A DNA stretch of 64,000 nt from Isosphaeraceae bacterium (GTDB lineage Bacteria; Planctomycetota; Planctomycetia; Isosphaerales; Isosphaeraceae), in contig BPJS01000001.1 of assembly GCA_026004735.1 (NCBI GenBank), positions 2,232,001 to 2,296,000 on the forward strand, given 5' to 3'. The position numbers and the translations under genes were made by a program. Of this stretch, positions 36,630-45,577 are shown piece after piece. The stretch's first letter is position 1; every line of letters begins with the position of its first letter. Under the pieces are notes generated by a model, which searched no databases, was not told the DNA's origin, and saw nothing but the letters and a program-made list of their open reading frames with translations.

Positions 36630-37589
36630 TTATTGGAAGCGGCCGGTGGTCAGGTCGCGGTGACCGCGGAGGAAGGCATCGACGGGGGTTGGTTTTTTGC
36701 CGGGGGTCTGGATGGTGAGCAGAGCCACCGCGCCGGTGCCAGCGGCCACGACCAGGTCGGAGCCGGCGGCGACCAGGACTTGGCCGGGCGAGCCGTGGAG
36801 ATCGTCGCGGGGCTGGGTGCGATGGACAATCAGGGGGAGGCGTCGTGGGGAATCGAAGGCGACCCACTCGGTGGACGCGGTGGGCCAGGGCTGCATGGCC
36901 CGGACGAGGTTGTGGATCGAGCGGGCCGGCAGGGCCCAATCGATGCGGCCTTCGGCTTTGGTCAGTTTAGGGGCTTTGCTGACGCGGCTGGGATCTTGAG
37001 GGATGGGGGCAGCACGGCCGGCCGCCAGGTCGCGGATGGTCTGGGCGACCAGAGGTGCGCCGAGTTGGGCCAGACGGGTCTCGAGTTCGCCGGCGGTTTC
37101 TTCCGGGTCGATGGGGGTTGAGGCGATGGCCAGGATGTCGCCGGCGTCGACGCGGGGGGTCATGTGGATGACGGTGACCCCGGTGACCGTCTCACCGTGC
37201 TGGATCGCACGCGCTACGGGTGCGGCGCCCCGGTAGGCCGGGAGGAGCGAGCCGTGGAGGTTGATCCCGCCGAGACGGGCCGTGGCGAGCACGCTTGCCG
37301 ACAGGATCTGGCCGTAGGCGGCGGTGACCAGGAGGTCAGGCGCCAGGGTCTGGAGCGTTGGGAGGAAGGCCGGATCGTTGATATCGGGGGGTTGCAGGAC
37401 TGGGATGCCGCGTTCGAGGGCGATGGTTTTGATCCGGCTGGGGATCAGGATTTGATCTCGGCCTTGAGGGCGTTCGGGCTGGGTAATCAGAGCCGAGAGC
37501 GTAAAGCCTTCGTCGAGCAGGCGGACGAAGGTCGGCACGGCGAAATCCTTGGTGCCGACCATGACCAGACGGAGTTCCGGGACGTTCAT
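36630..37589 (-). CDS. fmt: Methionyl-tRNA formyltransferase
   Basis: A protein of 319 residues, the usual length. The N-terminal Rossmann-like domain begins RLVMVGTKDFAVPTF. The formyl-folate site is in NLHGSLLPAYRGAAPVARAI (the conserved SLLPxYRGAAP with catalytic Asn/His nearby) and continues in GVTVIHMTPRVDAGDI. The C-terminal tRNA-binding domain is complete. The enzyme formylates initiator Met-tRNA in the cytoplasm. def, which normally neighbours fmt, is at 28149 on the plus strand, so the usual def-fmt pair is split. The parS-like site is 73 bases past its stop. Confidence 0.96.
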   Translation of the reverse strand: MNVPELRLVMVGTKDFAVPTFVRLLDEGFTLSALITQPERPQGRDQILIPSRIKTIALERGIPVLQPPDINDPAFLPTLQTLAPDLLVTAAYGQILSASVLATARLGGINLHGSLLPAYRGAAPVARAIQHGETVTGVTVIHMTPRVDAGDILAIASTPIDPEETAGELETRLAQLGAPLVAQTIRDLAAGRAAPIPQDPSRVSKAPKLTKAEGRIDWALPARSIHNLVRAMQPWPTASTEWVAFDSPRRLPLIVHRTQPRDDLHGSPGQVLVAAGSDLVVAAGTGAVALLTIQTPGKKPTPVDAFLRGHRDLTTGRFQ

Positions 37590-37638
37590 GGAATCGATGG
37601 TAGCCGATCGCGGCGAGGGAGCCAGCGGGGGGTACGGG

Positions 37639-39207
37639 TCAGGCGGCCGCGATCGAGCGGGGCTGAGCGCGGCCGGAGGTGTCGGGGGTCTGGGCGTCGG
37701 CTTCCTCGTGGTATTCGGCGTCGGTATTGACCTTCCAGGTGTCGAACCGGCCGAGGCCGAGGATGTTACGGGCGGCGAGCAGCCCGGTCATCATGGAATG
37801 ATCCTGGTTGTTGTATTTGTGCATGCCGTTGCGGCCGGCCAGCTCCAGGTTGTCGATTTCCCGGAGCCATTGGCGGATGACTGCCAGGTGGTTTTGGTAG
37901 GCGTCGTCGTAGACTGGATAGGCCTTGGGCATGCGGACGACGCAGCCGTCGACGACCTTGGCGGCAGGGACCAGCCCGATGGCGTCGAGCTCGCGGGTGC
38001 CGAGGGCGATCAGGTCGGGGTCGGGCATGGTCCAGAGCTGGTCGCCTTCGAAGCAGAAGTACTCCAGGCCCAGGCTGGTCCGGCGCGGGTCGGGGACGAG
38101 GTCGGGAGACCAGTTCTTGAAGTTTTGGATCCGGCCGAGGCGGACCTTAGGTTCGTGAATATAGATCCAGTTGTCCGGGAAGGTCTGCTCCTGATCGACG
38201 ATCAGGACGACGGTCAGGAAGTCGCGGTAGCGGAGCGAGGCGGCGGCCTGGCGGACGGGTTCGGGCGGGGCGGGCTGGATGCCGGCGATCAGGTGGCGGA
38301 TTGGCAGGGTGGAGAGGACGTGGCGCGCTGTGTAGCGGTAGGGGTTGCCAGCAGAATCGACGGCGAGGACAGCCTGGATGCGGCCGCCGTCCTGCTCGAG
38401 GCCGATGACTTTACGGTCCATGTGAATCGAGCCGCCGGCGGCGAGGATTTTGTCGCGAGCCGATTCCCACATTTGGCCCGGACCGAGCCGGGGGTAGTGG
38501 AACTGATCGATGAGGGTCTTGACGACCTCGCCCCGGCCTCGGCGGGGGAGGAGGGCGTTGAGTGCGGCCCGGGTCAAGCTCAGGCCCTTGATGCGCTGAG
38601 CGGCCCAGTCGGCCGAGATCTGGGAGGTCGGCATGCCCCAGACCTTCTCGGTGTAGGTCTTGAAGAAGATGTCGAAGAGGAGGCGGCCGAAGCGGTTGAC
38701 GACCCAGTCCTCGAAGCTCCGCTCGGGGTGGATGGGTCGGAGCCGTGCCCGGGCGTAGCTGGCCAGGATCCGGGCCGAGCGGATCGGGCCGAGCTTGAGC
38801 AGGGCATCGAGAGGCCGAAGCGGGTAGTGGAAGAATTTGCGGTCGTAGTAGATTCGGCTCAGGCGAGGGCGGATGAGGAAATCCTCGCCGAGGATCTCGG
38901 ACCAGAGGCGGTTGATCTCGTCGCTTTTGGAGAAGAAGCGGTGGCCGCCGATGTCAAAGCGGTAGCCCTTATAGGTTTCGGTGCGGCTGATACCGCCGAC
39001 GGTGTGAGGGTCGGCTTCGAGGATGGCGCAGGGTCGGCCGTGGCGTGTCAGTTCATAGGCGGCGGTCAGCCCAGCCGGGCCTGCGCCGAGGATCAGGATG
39101 TCGTGGCTGGCGACGACGCGGGGTTGGGCGGGGTTGTCGACGCGGGCCCAGTGGTGGGGCCAGGCATTGAACCGGCTCGTCGCGGCCCGCGGGTTATCGG
39201 CGGCCAT
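37639..39207 (-). CDS. FAD-dependent protein of the UDP-galactopyranose mutase-like family
   Basis: A protein of 522 residues from ATG 39207 (GGAG six bases upstream); an ATG twelve bases further up is possible. The FAD-binding motif ILILGAGPAGLTAAYEL is near residue 40. GGHRFFSKSDEINRLW and the C-terminal GRNGMHKYNNQDHSMMTG follow, a pattern shared with UDP-galactopyranose mutase and protoporphyrinogen-oxidase-like flavoproteins in envelope polysaccharide clusters. UGM interconverts pyranose and furanose forms of sugar nucleotides; substrate here not known. It lies 50 bases upstream of fmt on the same strand. Confidence 0.78.
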   Translation of the reverse strand: MAADNPRAATSRFNAWPHHWARVDNPAQPRVVASHDILILGAGPAGLTAAYELTRHGRPCAILEADPHTVGGISRTETYKGYRFDIGGHRFFSKSDEINRLWSEILGEDFLIRPRLSRIYYDRKFFHYPLRPLDALLKLGPIRSARILASYARARLRPIHPERSFEDWVVNRFGRLLFDIFFKTYTEKVWGMPTSQISADWAAQRIKGLSLTRAALNALLPRRGRGEVVKTLIDQFHYPRLGPGQMWESARDKILAAGGSIHMDRKVIGLEQDGGRIQAVLAVDSAGNPYRYTARHVLSTLPIRHLIAGIQPAPPEPVRQAAASLRYRDFLTVVLIVDQEQTFPDNWIYIHEPKVRLGRIQNFKNWSPDLVPDPRRTSLGLEYFCFEGDQLWTMPDPDLIALGTRELDAIGLVPAAKVVDGCVVRMPKAYPVYDDAYQNHLAVIRQWLREIDNLELAGRNGMHKYNNQDHSMMTGLLAARNILGLGRFDTWKVNTDAEYHEEADAQTPDTSGRAQPRSIAAA

Positions 39208-39337
39208 CGCCCACTCCATCCGTGGTTGAACCCGGGCTAGTAGAGACAGCCGCGGAGCATCCTGCCCCGCGGTGGCGTTTTATGACCCAGGCCGGGCGGG
39301 CCGTCAAGGTTATTGCCGGGACGAGATGGGGAACGGT

Positions 39338-39754
39338 TCAGGTCGAGGCCGGCTGTTGGCTGAGCAGTTCGAGGGTACGCTTGACAAAGGCGGAGGCGGC
39401 GGCCAGGCAGGCGCCGGGGTCGGCCTTGAAGGATTGGGCGCGTTCGAGGGCGTGGATGTGGGAGGGGTCGAGCAGGCCGGGGCGGACGTAGAACTCTTCG
39501 CAGGCCAGCAGCAGGCAGCGGAGGCCCATCTCGCGGTAGCCGCGGGCATAGACCAGGGCGCGGAGGCAGGCGAACATGGCCTCGTAGCTGAAGCTGATCA
39601 CGTCGGCCTGATCGCCGCCGTCGCGGAGGTTGGCGGCGGCTTCGAGGCGGTCGCCGGCCAGGGAGAGCAGGGGGCCGACGCGGTTCGGTGCGTCAGGATC
39701 GGCGATCAGGTAGGGGCTTTCGAGGCATTTGGCAAACGTGTTGATGATGGCCAT
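39338..39754 (-). CDS. HEPN-like helical protein at the end of the nuo operon
   Basis: A protein of 138 residues, GAGG 11 bases before the start, 41 bases after the nuoN stop on the same strand. The pattern SFSYEAMFACLRALVYARGY is like the second helix of HEPN domains, where small helical dimers pair with nucleotidyltransferases or act as RNases. The RNase motif Rx4-6H is not seen, so enzymatic activity is doubtful. There is no adjacent MNT partner. A complex I accessory role is only suggested by position. Confidence 0.5.
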   Translation of the reverse strand: MAIINTFAKCLESPYLIADPDAPNRVGPLLSLAGDRLEAAANLRDGGDQADVISFSYEAMFACLRALVYARGYREMGLRCLLLACEEFYVRPGLLDPSHIHALERAQSFKADPGACLAAASAFVKRTLELLSQQPAST

Positions 39755-39795
39755 GCGCGGGATGACCTCAGGCTGCGGACAGGGCAGAACGGACT

Positions 39796-41520
39796 TCAGG
39801 CTCCCGGGGTTCCGGGCTGGAGCCGTTGGCGTCCTTGTTCGATTTGCTGGCGACGAAGTTCGCGAGCGCGGGCAGCGTCTTCCTCGGTGGGCCGGGTGGC
39901 GAAGGGGTTGGTCTCGGGCGAGAGTCCTCGGGGGTCTTCTCCCGAGGCGAGCAGGGGAACGGCGGCGGCCTGCATCGGCTCGAACAGAGCGCCAGGGATG
40001 AGGCCGAAGAATAAGGCGACCGCGGCACCCACGGTCAGAGGCCAGAAAACACCGGACGGGAGACTCCGGCCGACATCGCCGCGAGCCGGCCGCAGGTACA
40101 TGGCACGAAGCACGCGGACGTAGTAGTAGGCCGAGATGGCGCTATTGATCAGACCGAGAGCGACCAGCCAAGTGAGGCTCAGACGGCCCGACTCGCCGGT
40201 CTCCAGCGCACTCATGAAGAGGGCGAGTTTGCCGAAAAAGCCGGCGAAGGGCGGAAGTCCGATCAAGGAGAGCATCAGGACGAGCAGGCAGAGGGCCATG
40301 ATCGGGCGGCGGCGGCCGAGGCCGTCGAGGTCGTCGAGCTCGTCGGTTCCCAGGTCACGGGCCAGCCAGGCGGCAACGGCGAAGGCGCCGAGGGTCGCGA
40401 AGGAGTAGGTCACCATGTAGAACAGGACCGCCCCCACGGCGCGGGCTGGATCGCGGGAGACGCCGGCAGCAACCACGCCGACGAGCACGTAACCGGCCTG
40501 AGCGATCGAGGAATAGGCGAGCAACCGCTTGAAGTTGCGCTGCGAGAGCGCGGCCAGGTTGCCGAGGGTCATGGAGGCGGCGGAGATCAGGGCGACCGGC
40601 AGCGCCCAGCCGGGAGTATCGGGGGAACCGGTTTGGGCCGCCCAGCCGCCCAGAGCCACGGCCAGGATCTTCGTGGCGGCGACGAAGCTGGCCAGTTTGG
40701 AGCCGGTCGCGATCCAGCTTGCCGCTGGTGCTGGAGCTCCTTCGTAGGTGTCCGGGGCCCAGGCGTGGAAGGGGACCGCAGCCAGCTTGAAGCCGAGACC
40801 GACCAGCACCAGGAGGACGGCGACACTCCCGGCGATGTTGCCTTCGAGGCCAAGCGAACCGGCGGAGCCGACCAGGGCTTCGCGCACGGCGTGGAGCCGG
40901 GTGGTCCCGGTCAGGCCAAAGATCAGGCTTAAGCCAAAGAGGAAGAATGCCGAGGCCACCGAGCCGTAGACGAAATACTTCAGACCGGCCTCGGACGAGC
41001 GTTTACGGTCGCGCTCCAGGGCGGCGATCACGTAGAGACAGAGGGTCATCGTCTCCAGGGCCAGAAACAGTGTGAGCAGTTCTTCGGCCGCGATCAGGAG
41101 CAGCATGGCGACGGTGGACCAGAGGACTAGGGCGAAGAATTCTCCCCAGTGGTCCGTGAAATCCCAGGTGGGGCTGAGCACCAGGAGCAGGCTGAGCAAA
41201 ATGAGGACGGCCAGACTGAGCCAGGCGGTGGAGGGATCGGCCGCCAGCGTGCCGCCGAAGATCGAGTAATCCTGGTTTGTCAGCTCGATCCCCAAAGGCG
41301 AGGGCACCACGCGGGCCAGCGCCAGGAGCAAGGCGATCAGCGTTCCATCGAGAGCCAGGATGCCCAGGAAGCGCGCGCGGCGGGCCGACGGGGCATCGCG
41401 GAAGAAGGCGACGTCGGCCAGTAGAACGACCAGCCCCCAGAGAGCCAGCCATAGCTCCGGCGCGATCAGGAGCCACTCGCGGGCGAGCGGGACGAGGGGT
41501 TGGGGCGTTGTGGTCGGCAT
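39796..41520 (-). CDS. nuoN: NADH-quinone oxidoreductase subunit N
   Basis: A protein of 574 residues from ATG 41520 (17 bases after nuoK); longer in-frame extensions are unlikely. About 14 membrane segments of the antiporter-like type are visible, with conserved GLGFKLAAVPFHAWAPDTYEG (the Lys/His relay) and LLAYSSIAQAGYVLVG. NuoN is one of three proton-channel subunits of complex I. The normal length is about 480-490; the last 60 residues here are a charged, probably cytoplasmic tail. The partner channels nuoL and nuoM are not in this cluster. Confidence 0.95.
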   Translation of the reverse strand: MPTTTPQPLVPLAREWLLIAPELWLALWGLVVLLADVAFFRDAPSARRARFLGILALDGTLIALLLALARVVPSPLGIELTNQDYSIFGGTLAADPSTAWLSLAVLILLSLLLVLSPTWDFTDHWGEFFALVLWSTVAMLLLIAAEELLTLFLALETMTLCLYVIAALERDRKRSSEAGLKYFVYGSVASAFFLFGLSLIFGLTGTTRLHAVREALVGSAGSLGLEGNIAGSVAVLLVLVGLGFKLAAVPFHAWAPDTYEGAPAPAASWIATGSKLASFVAATKILAVALGGWAAQTGSPDTPGWALPVALISAASMTLGNLAALSQRNFKRLLAYSSIAQAGYVLVGVVAAGVSRDPARAVGAVLFYMVTYSFATLGAFAVAAWLARDLGTDELDDLDGLGRRRPIMALCLLVLMLSLIGLPPFAGFFGKLALFMSALETGESGRLSLTWLVALGLINSAISAYYYVRVLRAMYLRPARGDVGRSLPSGVFWPLTVGAAVALFFGLIPGALFEPMQAAAVPLLASGEDPRGLSPETNPFATRPTEEDAARARELRRQQIEQGRQRLQPGTPGA

Positions 41521-41537
41521 GCGGAGGTTCCGTCGGC

Positions 41538-41867
41538 TCAACCGGAGAGGGTGTCGTAGCGATCGACGTCGGCGGTTTTCCAGCGGCGGTAGCAGAGCAG
41601 GACCAGAGCGATCCCGACGGCGACTTCGGCCGCGGCGATCGTGATCACAATCACGGCGAAGACGACGCCGGTCAACGGACCATCGCCGACGGCCGGCGTG
41701 CCGTAGCGCCAAAAGGCCAGCAGGTTGAGGTTGGCCGCGTTGAGCATGATCTCGATCGCCATGAGCAGCGCGATCGGGTTGCGGCGGGTCAGGACGCCGA
41801 ACAAGCCGACCGCGAAGGTGGCGTCCGCAAAGAGGAGGAACCAGGCCAGCGGGATGTCGGGAACCAT
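41538..41867 (-). CDS. nuoK: NADH-quinone oxidoreductase subunit K
   Basis: A protein of 109 residues from ATG 41867, the usual length (100-110). Three membrane segments carry the family pattern LLFADATFAVGLFGVLTRRN, MAIEIMLNAANLNLLAF with the essential Glu, and ITIAAAEVAVGIALVLL with the second Glu. These glutamates belong to the proton path of complex I. No clear ribosome binding site was found, and the start was set by alignment with the family. It lies between nuoJ and nuoN. Confidence 0.93.
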   Translation of the reverse strand: MVPDIPLAWFLLFADATFAVGLFGVLTRRNPIALLMAIEIMLNAANLNLLAFWRYGTPAVGDGPLTGVVFAVIVITIAAAEVAVGIALVLLCYRRWKTADVDRYDTLSG

Positions 41868-41917
41868 GGGAAGGAGCCTGAAGTCACCGTCGGATCGAAC
41901 CGGCACGACCGGACCGT

Positions 41918-42673
41918 TCAGGGGGATTGTGCCCCGACCGGCTGGGATTCGACCGGTTGGGAGGAACCGTTGGGGGAATCGGAGCCGGACGCACGGCGGG
42001 CCGGGCGGGTTGCAGCGGGCGGCGTCGTGGGAGGTTCGCTCCCCCGAGCCAGGGCAATCGCCCCGACCAGCGCGGCGGTCAGCAATAGGCCGGCCAGCTC
42101 GAAGGGGATGACCCATCGGGTCATGAGCTCGGTGCCCAGGGCAGGGGCCATATCCGCGACGGCGCGGCCCATTTCATTGGGGCTTCCGGCCTCGTCGGCC
42201 AGCGGAGTGCGTTCCGAGGTGGCGACCCAGGAGCGGCCGACAGGGCTGCGTTGGGCGATAATTCCGACGCTGAGCAGAACGGTCAGACCGAGCGCCAAGG
42301 TCCCGCCCAACGCGTACGTCGCAGGACTGGCGGCGGTGGTCTGGTCGCCCTGGACGTTACGGGTCAGCATGATGCCAAACATCAGCAAGATCGAAACAGC
42401 GCCGATGTAGACGAGCACCTGCATGGCGGCGAGGAATTCGGCTTCGAGCAAAACGAACTGGCAGGCGACCAAGAAGAAGAAGGCGACCAGGAAGAGGGCG
42501 GCATGGACCAGGTTGCGGGCCAGCACGACCCCGAGAGCCGCTAGCAGCGCGAGCACCGAGACCTGCGCGAAGACGGCCCGAAGCGGCCCCAGCCGGGTCA
42601 ACAACAGCCACTCGATAACCAGGCCAAGCGTCAAGGCGACAGCCAGTCCGAGAAGCAGGCGGAGGCGGCTCAC
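41918..42673 (-). CDS. nuoJ: NADH-quinone oxidoreductase subunit J
   Basis: A protein of 251 residues. Five membrane segments in the first 210 residues carry the NuoJ landmarks: ARNLVHAALFLVAFFF, the pi-bulge helix EFLAAMQVLVYIGAVSILLMF and IPFELAGLLLTAALVGAIAL. NuoJ lines part of the quinone-linked proton path. The usual length is about 185; the Pro/Ser-rich tail of 40 residues is extra and probably disordered. Follows nuoH by 22 bases. Confidence 0.93.
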   Translation of the reverse strand: MSRLRLLLGLAVALTLGLVIEWLLLTRLGPLRAVFAQVSVLALLAALGVVLARNLVHAALFLVAFFFLVACQFVLLEAEFLAAMQVLVYIGAVSILLMFGIMLTRNVQGDQTTAASPATYALGGTLALGLTVLLSVGIIAQRSPVGRSWVATSERTPLADEAGSPNEMGRAVADMAPALGTELMTRWVIPFELAGLLLTAALVGAIALARGSEPPTTPPAATRPARRASGSDSPNGSSQPVESQPVGAQSP

Positions 42674-42695
42674 TGGGAGAAACTCCGGGAGACGT

Positions 42696-44024
42696 TCACG
42701 CGCGTAGAGTGGTCTGGGCCCAAGGGGCCGACGTGGGGACTAGCAGCCGAGGCGGAATGAGCCGGGGATCGGTCGCGGCCCGATCGAGACGGAGCAAGGC
42801 GTTGAGGATCCAGATGGCCAGGATCTCGAGCAGGCCGGTCAGAACAACGGCGCCCCACCAGGTCAGGTCGATCAGGCCCCAGGTGGCGTGGTTGGTCGGG
42901 CGGACGACGATCTCGAACCAAACGGCGGCGATGACCAGGTTAACGATCGAGAGCGGGACGAGGAACTTCCAGGCAAAGCTCATGAGTCGGTCGACCCGCA
43001 TCCGGGGCAAGGTCGCGCGGACCCAGAACATGACGAAGATCAGGAAAAAAACCTTAGCAGCGAAGACGCCGACGGCCAGAGCGTTGACCAGGAGCTGGGA
43101 GGCGAGGGTGTCGCTCAGCAGGCCGCGCAGGGAGAAAAACGGCAGCGAGCCGCCGCCGAGGTAAAGCGTCGTGGCCAGACAGCTCACCGCGAGCATGCTC
43201 ATATACTCGGCCAGGAAGAAGAGGCCGAAGCGCATGCTGGAATACTCGGTGTGGTAGCCGGCGATGATCTCGGACTCGGCCTCGGGCAGGTCGAACGGAG
43301 CGCGGTTGACCTCGGCGATGCTGGCGATCATCAGGATCGTGAAGGCGACCAACCCCGGCGGAGAGGCGATAAACCAACCGAGCTGATCCTGGGCGTTGAA
43401 GATGCCGACGAGGCTCAGGGTGCCGGCAAAGAGCACGGCCGGGATGGTCGAGAGCACCTGGGGAACTTCGTAGGAAACGAGCTGGGCCACTGAGCGCATC
43501 GCCCCCAGCAAGGCATACTTGTTGCGGCTGGACCAGCCGGCCAGGAAGACGCCGAGGCTGGCCAGGCTGGAGACGGCGATCAGGTAGAGCAGGCCGGAAG
43601 GAAGCTCGACCGGGGCCAGACCAGTCAGCCAGCCGATGACGGCATCGGTGGCGGGGTCGGTCCGATCGACCAAACGACCGTACCCGAAGGGGATCACGGC
43701 GAGGGTCAGCAGCGCCGAAATGAGCAGCAGAACCGGGGCGAGCACGTGGACGATCCGGTCGGCAGCCTGGGGGACGACGTCTTCCTTGGTGATGAGCTTG
43801 ATTGCGTCGGCGATGGGTTGGAGCAGACCGAGGGGGCCGACGCGGTTTGGACCGATGCGGTCCTGAAACCGGGCGGCGATCTTGCGTTCGGCCCAGACCA
43901 TGTAGGCGACGATGCCCGGAAACGCCGCGGCGAAGCCGATCAGCAGCCAGGCGATCCAGGGCAGCCACGGGATCGGCTCGAGGGTTAGGCTGGCCCAGAG
44001 TGCAAGAACCGGATCGGTGACCAC
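42696..44024 (-). CDS. nuoH: NADH-quinone oxidoreductase subunit H
   Basis: A protein of 442 residues from GTG 44024 with GAGGA upstream. Family motifs are complete: WAERKIAARFQDRIGPNRVG, QPIADAIKLITKED, APFDLPEAESEIIAGYHTEY and FFLAEYMSM. NuoH forms the membrane end of the quinone-binding channel between the NuoB/NuoD module and the proton pumps. It is about 110 residues longer than Escherichia coli NuoH (325), through a longer linker near residues 100-150 and a C-terminal extension. Follows nuoA by 46 bases. Confidence 0.96.
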   Translation of the reverse strand: MVTDPVLALWASLTLEPIPWLPWIAWLLIGFAAAFPGIVAYMVWAERKIAARFQDRIGPNRVGPLGLLQPIADAIKLITKEDVVPQAADRIVHVLAPVLLLISALLTLAVIPFGYGRLVDRTDPATDAVIGWLTGLAPVELPSGLLYLIAVSSLASLGVFLAGWSSRNKYALLGAMRSVAQLVSYEVPQVLSTIPAVLFAGTLSLVGIFNAQDQLGWFIASPPGLVAFTILMIASIAEVNRAPFDLPEAESEIIAGYHTEYSSMRFGLFFLAEYMSMLAVSCLATTLYLGGGSLPFFSLRGLLSDTLASQLLVNALAVGVFAAKVFFLIFVMFWVRATLPRMRVDRLMSFAWKFLVPLSIVNLVIAAVWFEIVVRPTNHATWGLIDLTWWGAVVLTGLLEILAIWILNALLRLDRAATDPRLIPPRLLVPTSAPWAQTTLRA

Positions 44025-44070
44025 GTCTAGGTCCTCGAGGTGCGGCCGAGCGGTTGGGTGGGTCAACAGG

Positions 44071-44430
44071 TCAGAGCCAGCGGAGCGCGCCGCGGGCCCA
44101 GGCGTACGCCAGTCCGACGGCGAGCAAGGCGAGGAAGACGACCATCTCAATCAGGGCGAACCAGCCGAGGTTGAGATAGCTGGCGGCCCACGGGTAGAGG
44201 AAGACGGTTTCGATGTCGAAAACGATAAAGAGCAGGGCGAACAGGTAATATTGGATTCGGAAGCGAACCCAGGTCTCTCCGGTGGTGACGACGCCGCACT
44301 CGTAGGTCTGCTGTTTGAAGGAGCCGCGGCGGGCGGGGGCCACCAGGCGGACTAGAATCAAGGGGGCGATGGCGAATCCCACAGCAAAGAGCAGCAGGAT
44401 GCCGATGAACAAGTAGCGGGAGAGGATCAT
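44071..44430 (-). CDS. nuoA: NADH-quinone oxidoreductase subunit A
   Basis: A protein of 119 residues from ATG 44430; a GTG at 44457 in frame would add nine residues. Three membrane segments are visible, with the conserved FKQQTYECGV loop and RIQYYLFALLFIVFDIETVFLYPWA (shown only in part here: YLFALLFIVFDIETVF), the site of the Cys-loop that senses the active/deactive state. It sits unusually far down the operon, after nuoBCD and nuoI rather than first. Confidence 0.94.
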   Translation of the reverse strand: MILSRYLFIGILLLFAVGFAIAPLILVRLVAPARRGSFKQQTYECGVVTTGETWVRFRIQYYLFALLFIVFDIETVFLYPWAASYLNLGWFALIEMVVFLALLAVGLAYAWARGALRWL

Positions 44431-44478
44431 CGGGGGGCCACCGATCGGGAACCGCACTGAGGAGGGTGCGGGGACGGA

Positions 44479-44742
44479 TCAGACGGGTGGAAGGACTTCG
44501 AGCCGGGTCTGGTCGTCGACGGTGACGACGGTGACCTCGCCGTCGTCGAGGCGGAGGCGGATCGTTGGCTGGAAGGTGTAGTGCGCCTTGGTGCCCATCT
44601 CCATGCCGCCGATCGGGCGAGCGCCGTCGGCCTCGACCGTACCGACGACGAAGGTACGCCACCGGGCGGCACCGATGCGGACATCCTGGGAGATTCGGAC
44701 GCGAGTGCCTGGTTCGACGAGGGGTGAGGGCTTGGAGAGCAT
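44479..44742 (-). CDS. Small conserved-looking protein of unknown function in the nuo operon
   Basis: A protein of 87 residues from ATG 44742. VEPGTRVRISQDVRIGAAR and GTVEADGARPIGGMEMG suggest a small beta-barrel of SH3/KOW type; the second half reads VTVVTVDDQTRLEVL. It lies between nuoI (73 bases before) and nuoA (48 bases after), on the same strand and in the same transcript by position. I do not recognise the family. It could be an assembly or regulatory factor for complex I; that is inference from position only. Confidence 0.6.
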   Translation of the reverse strand: MLSKPSPLVEPGTRVRISQDVRIGAARWRTFVVGTVEADGARPIGGMEMGTKAHYTFQPTIRLRLDDGEVTVVTVDDQTRLEVLPPV

Positions 44743-44815
44743 GGCTCGGGTGGAATCCTTCGGAAAACGGCCTGATCGTAGCGGTGCCGGAACCCGGTCG
44801 CAAGAGAGCGGCCGG

Positions 44816-45505
44816 TCAGGAGACAGCGGCGGGGGCCGGGCGGCCTGAGGCAGGTCCGGCCAAGGCTTTCTGGAGGCGCTGATCCTTTTTCTTTTTGACC
44901 TTGTTGCGTTCGGCCACCTCATCAGCGCTGGCCCAGGCCTCGGGGTGGGTCTGGGCGTAGTAGGTGCTCGAGACGAGCAAGTCTTGAAGGCTGTAGATGT
45001 GCGTTTGGTGGCGTTCGTAATTGGACTGCTCGAAGTTCTGGTCCATCTTGATGGCGTCGAACGGGCAGTATTCGGCGCAGAAGCCGCAGTTCATGCAGAC
45101 GTCCATGTCGATGAAGAAGTCTTCGGGCATGGGGACGGGGTTGCCGTCGGGCCCTTGGGCGTGGGTCATCCAGATGCACTGGGGAGGGCAGACTTTCGCG
45201 CAGATGTTGCACGAGGTGCAGCGGACGTAGCCGTCTTCGTCGTCGTAGATGAGCACCGGCAGAACGCGGAAGCGTTCGCGGGTGGGGAGGCGTTCGTCGG
45301 GGTACTCGACCGTGAAGAGGCCTTCGGTAGTGGGACCCTGGTCGATCACCGGCTCGGTACCGGGAGCGGGTTTGCGAAAGAAGTCGAGGGGCTGGTGGCC
45401 GCCGCCGCGGCGCTTGAGAGTGCGGCCCTGGCCAACCAAAAAGGTCCGCAGGAATCGCCGGAGCGTGACGAGGTGGCCGGTGAGGATGCCGGTTCCGAGA
45501 CCCAT
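44816..45505 (-). CDS. nuoI: NADH-quinone oxidoreductase subunit I
   Basis: A protein of 229 residues with GAGG before the start. Two complete [4Fe-4S] motifs carry clusters N6a and N6b: CTSCNICAKVCP and CMNCGFCAEYCP. The preceding PVLIYDDEDGYVRCT and following PFDAIKMDQNFEQSNYER are typical. The subunit passes electrons from NuoG toward cluster N2 in NuoB. The C-terminal Lys-rich tail (KVKKKKDQRLQKAL) extends it beyond the usual 180 residues. It is the second gene of the operon, 72 bases after nuoBCD. Confidence 0.95.
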   Translation of the reverse strand: MGLGTGILTGHLVTLRRFLRTFLVGQGRTLKRRGGGHQPLDFFRKPAPGTEPVIDQGPTTEGLFTVEYPDERLPTRERFRVLPVLIYDDEDGYVRCTSCNICAKVCPPQCIWMTHAQGPDGNPVPMPEDFFIDMDVCMNCGFCAEYCPFDAIKMDQNFEQSNYERHQTHIYSLQDLLVSSTYYAQTHPEAWASADEVAERNKVKKKKDQRLQKALAGPASGRPAPAAVS

Positions 45506-45577
45506 CGCCTATGCCCTCGCTGGGAGCCGAACGTGAATGGAGAGTGGGGAACTGGTCGGACGGTCCGGATTTGGGGG

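Noticed and set aside
37549..39240. Long plus-strand frame opposite the UGM-like gene
   Set aside because: An antisense shadow: rich in Val, Gly, Ala and Glu, no family motifs; the opposite strand is clearly coding.
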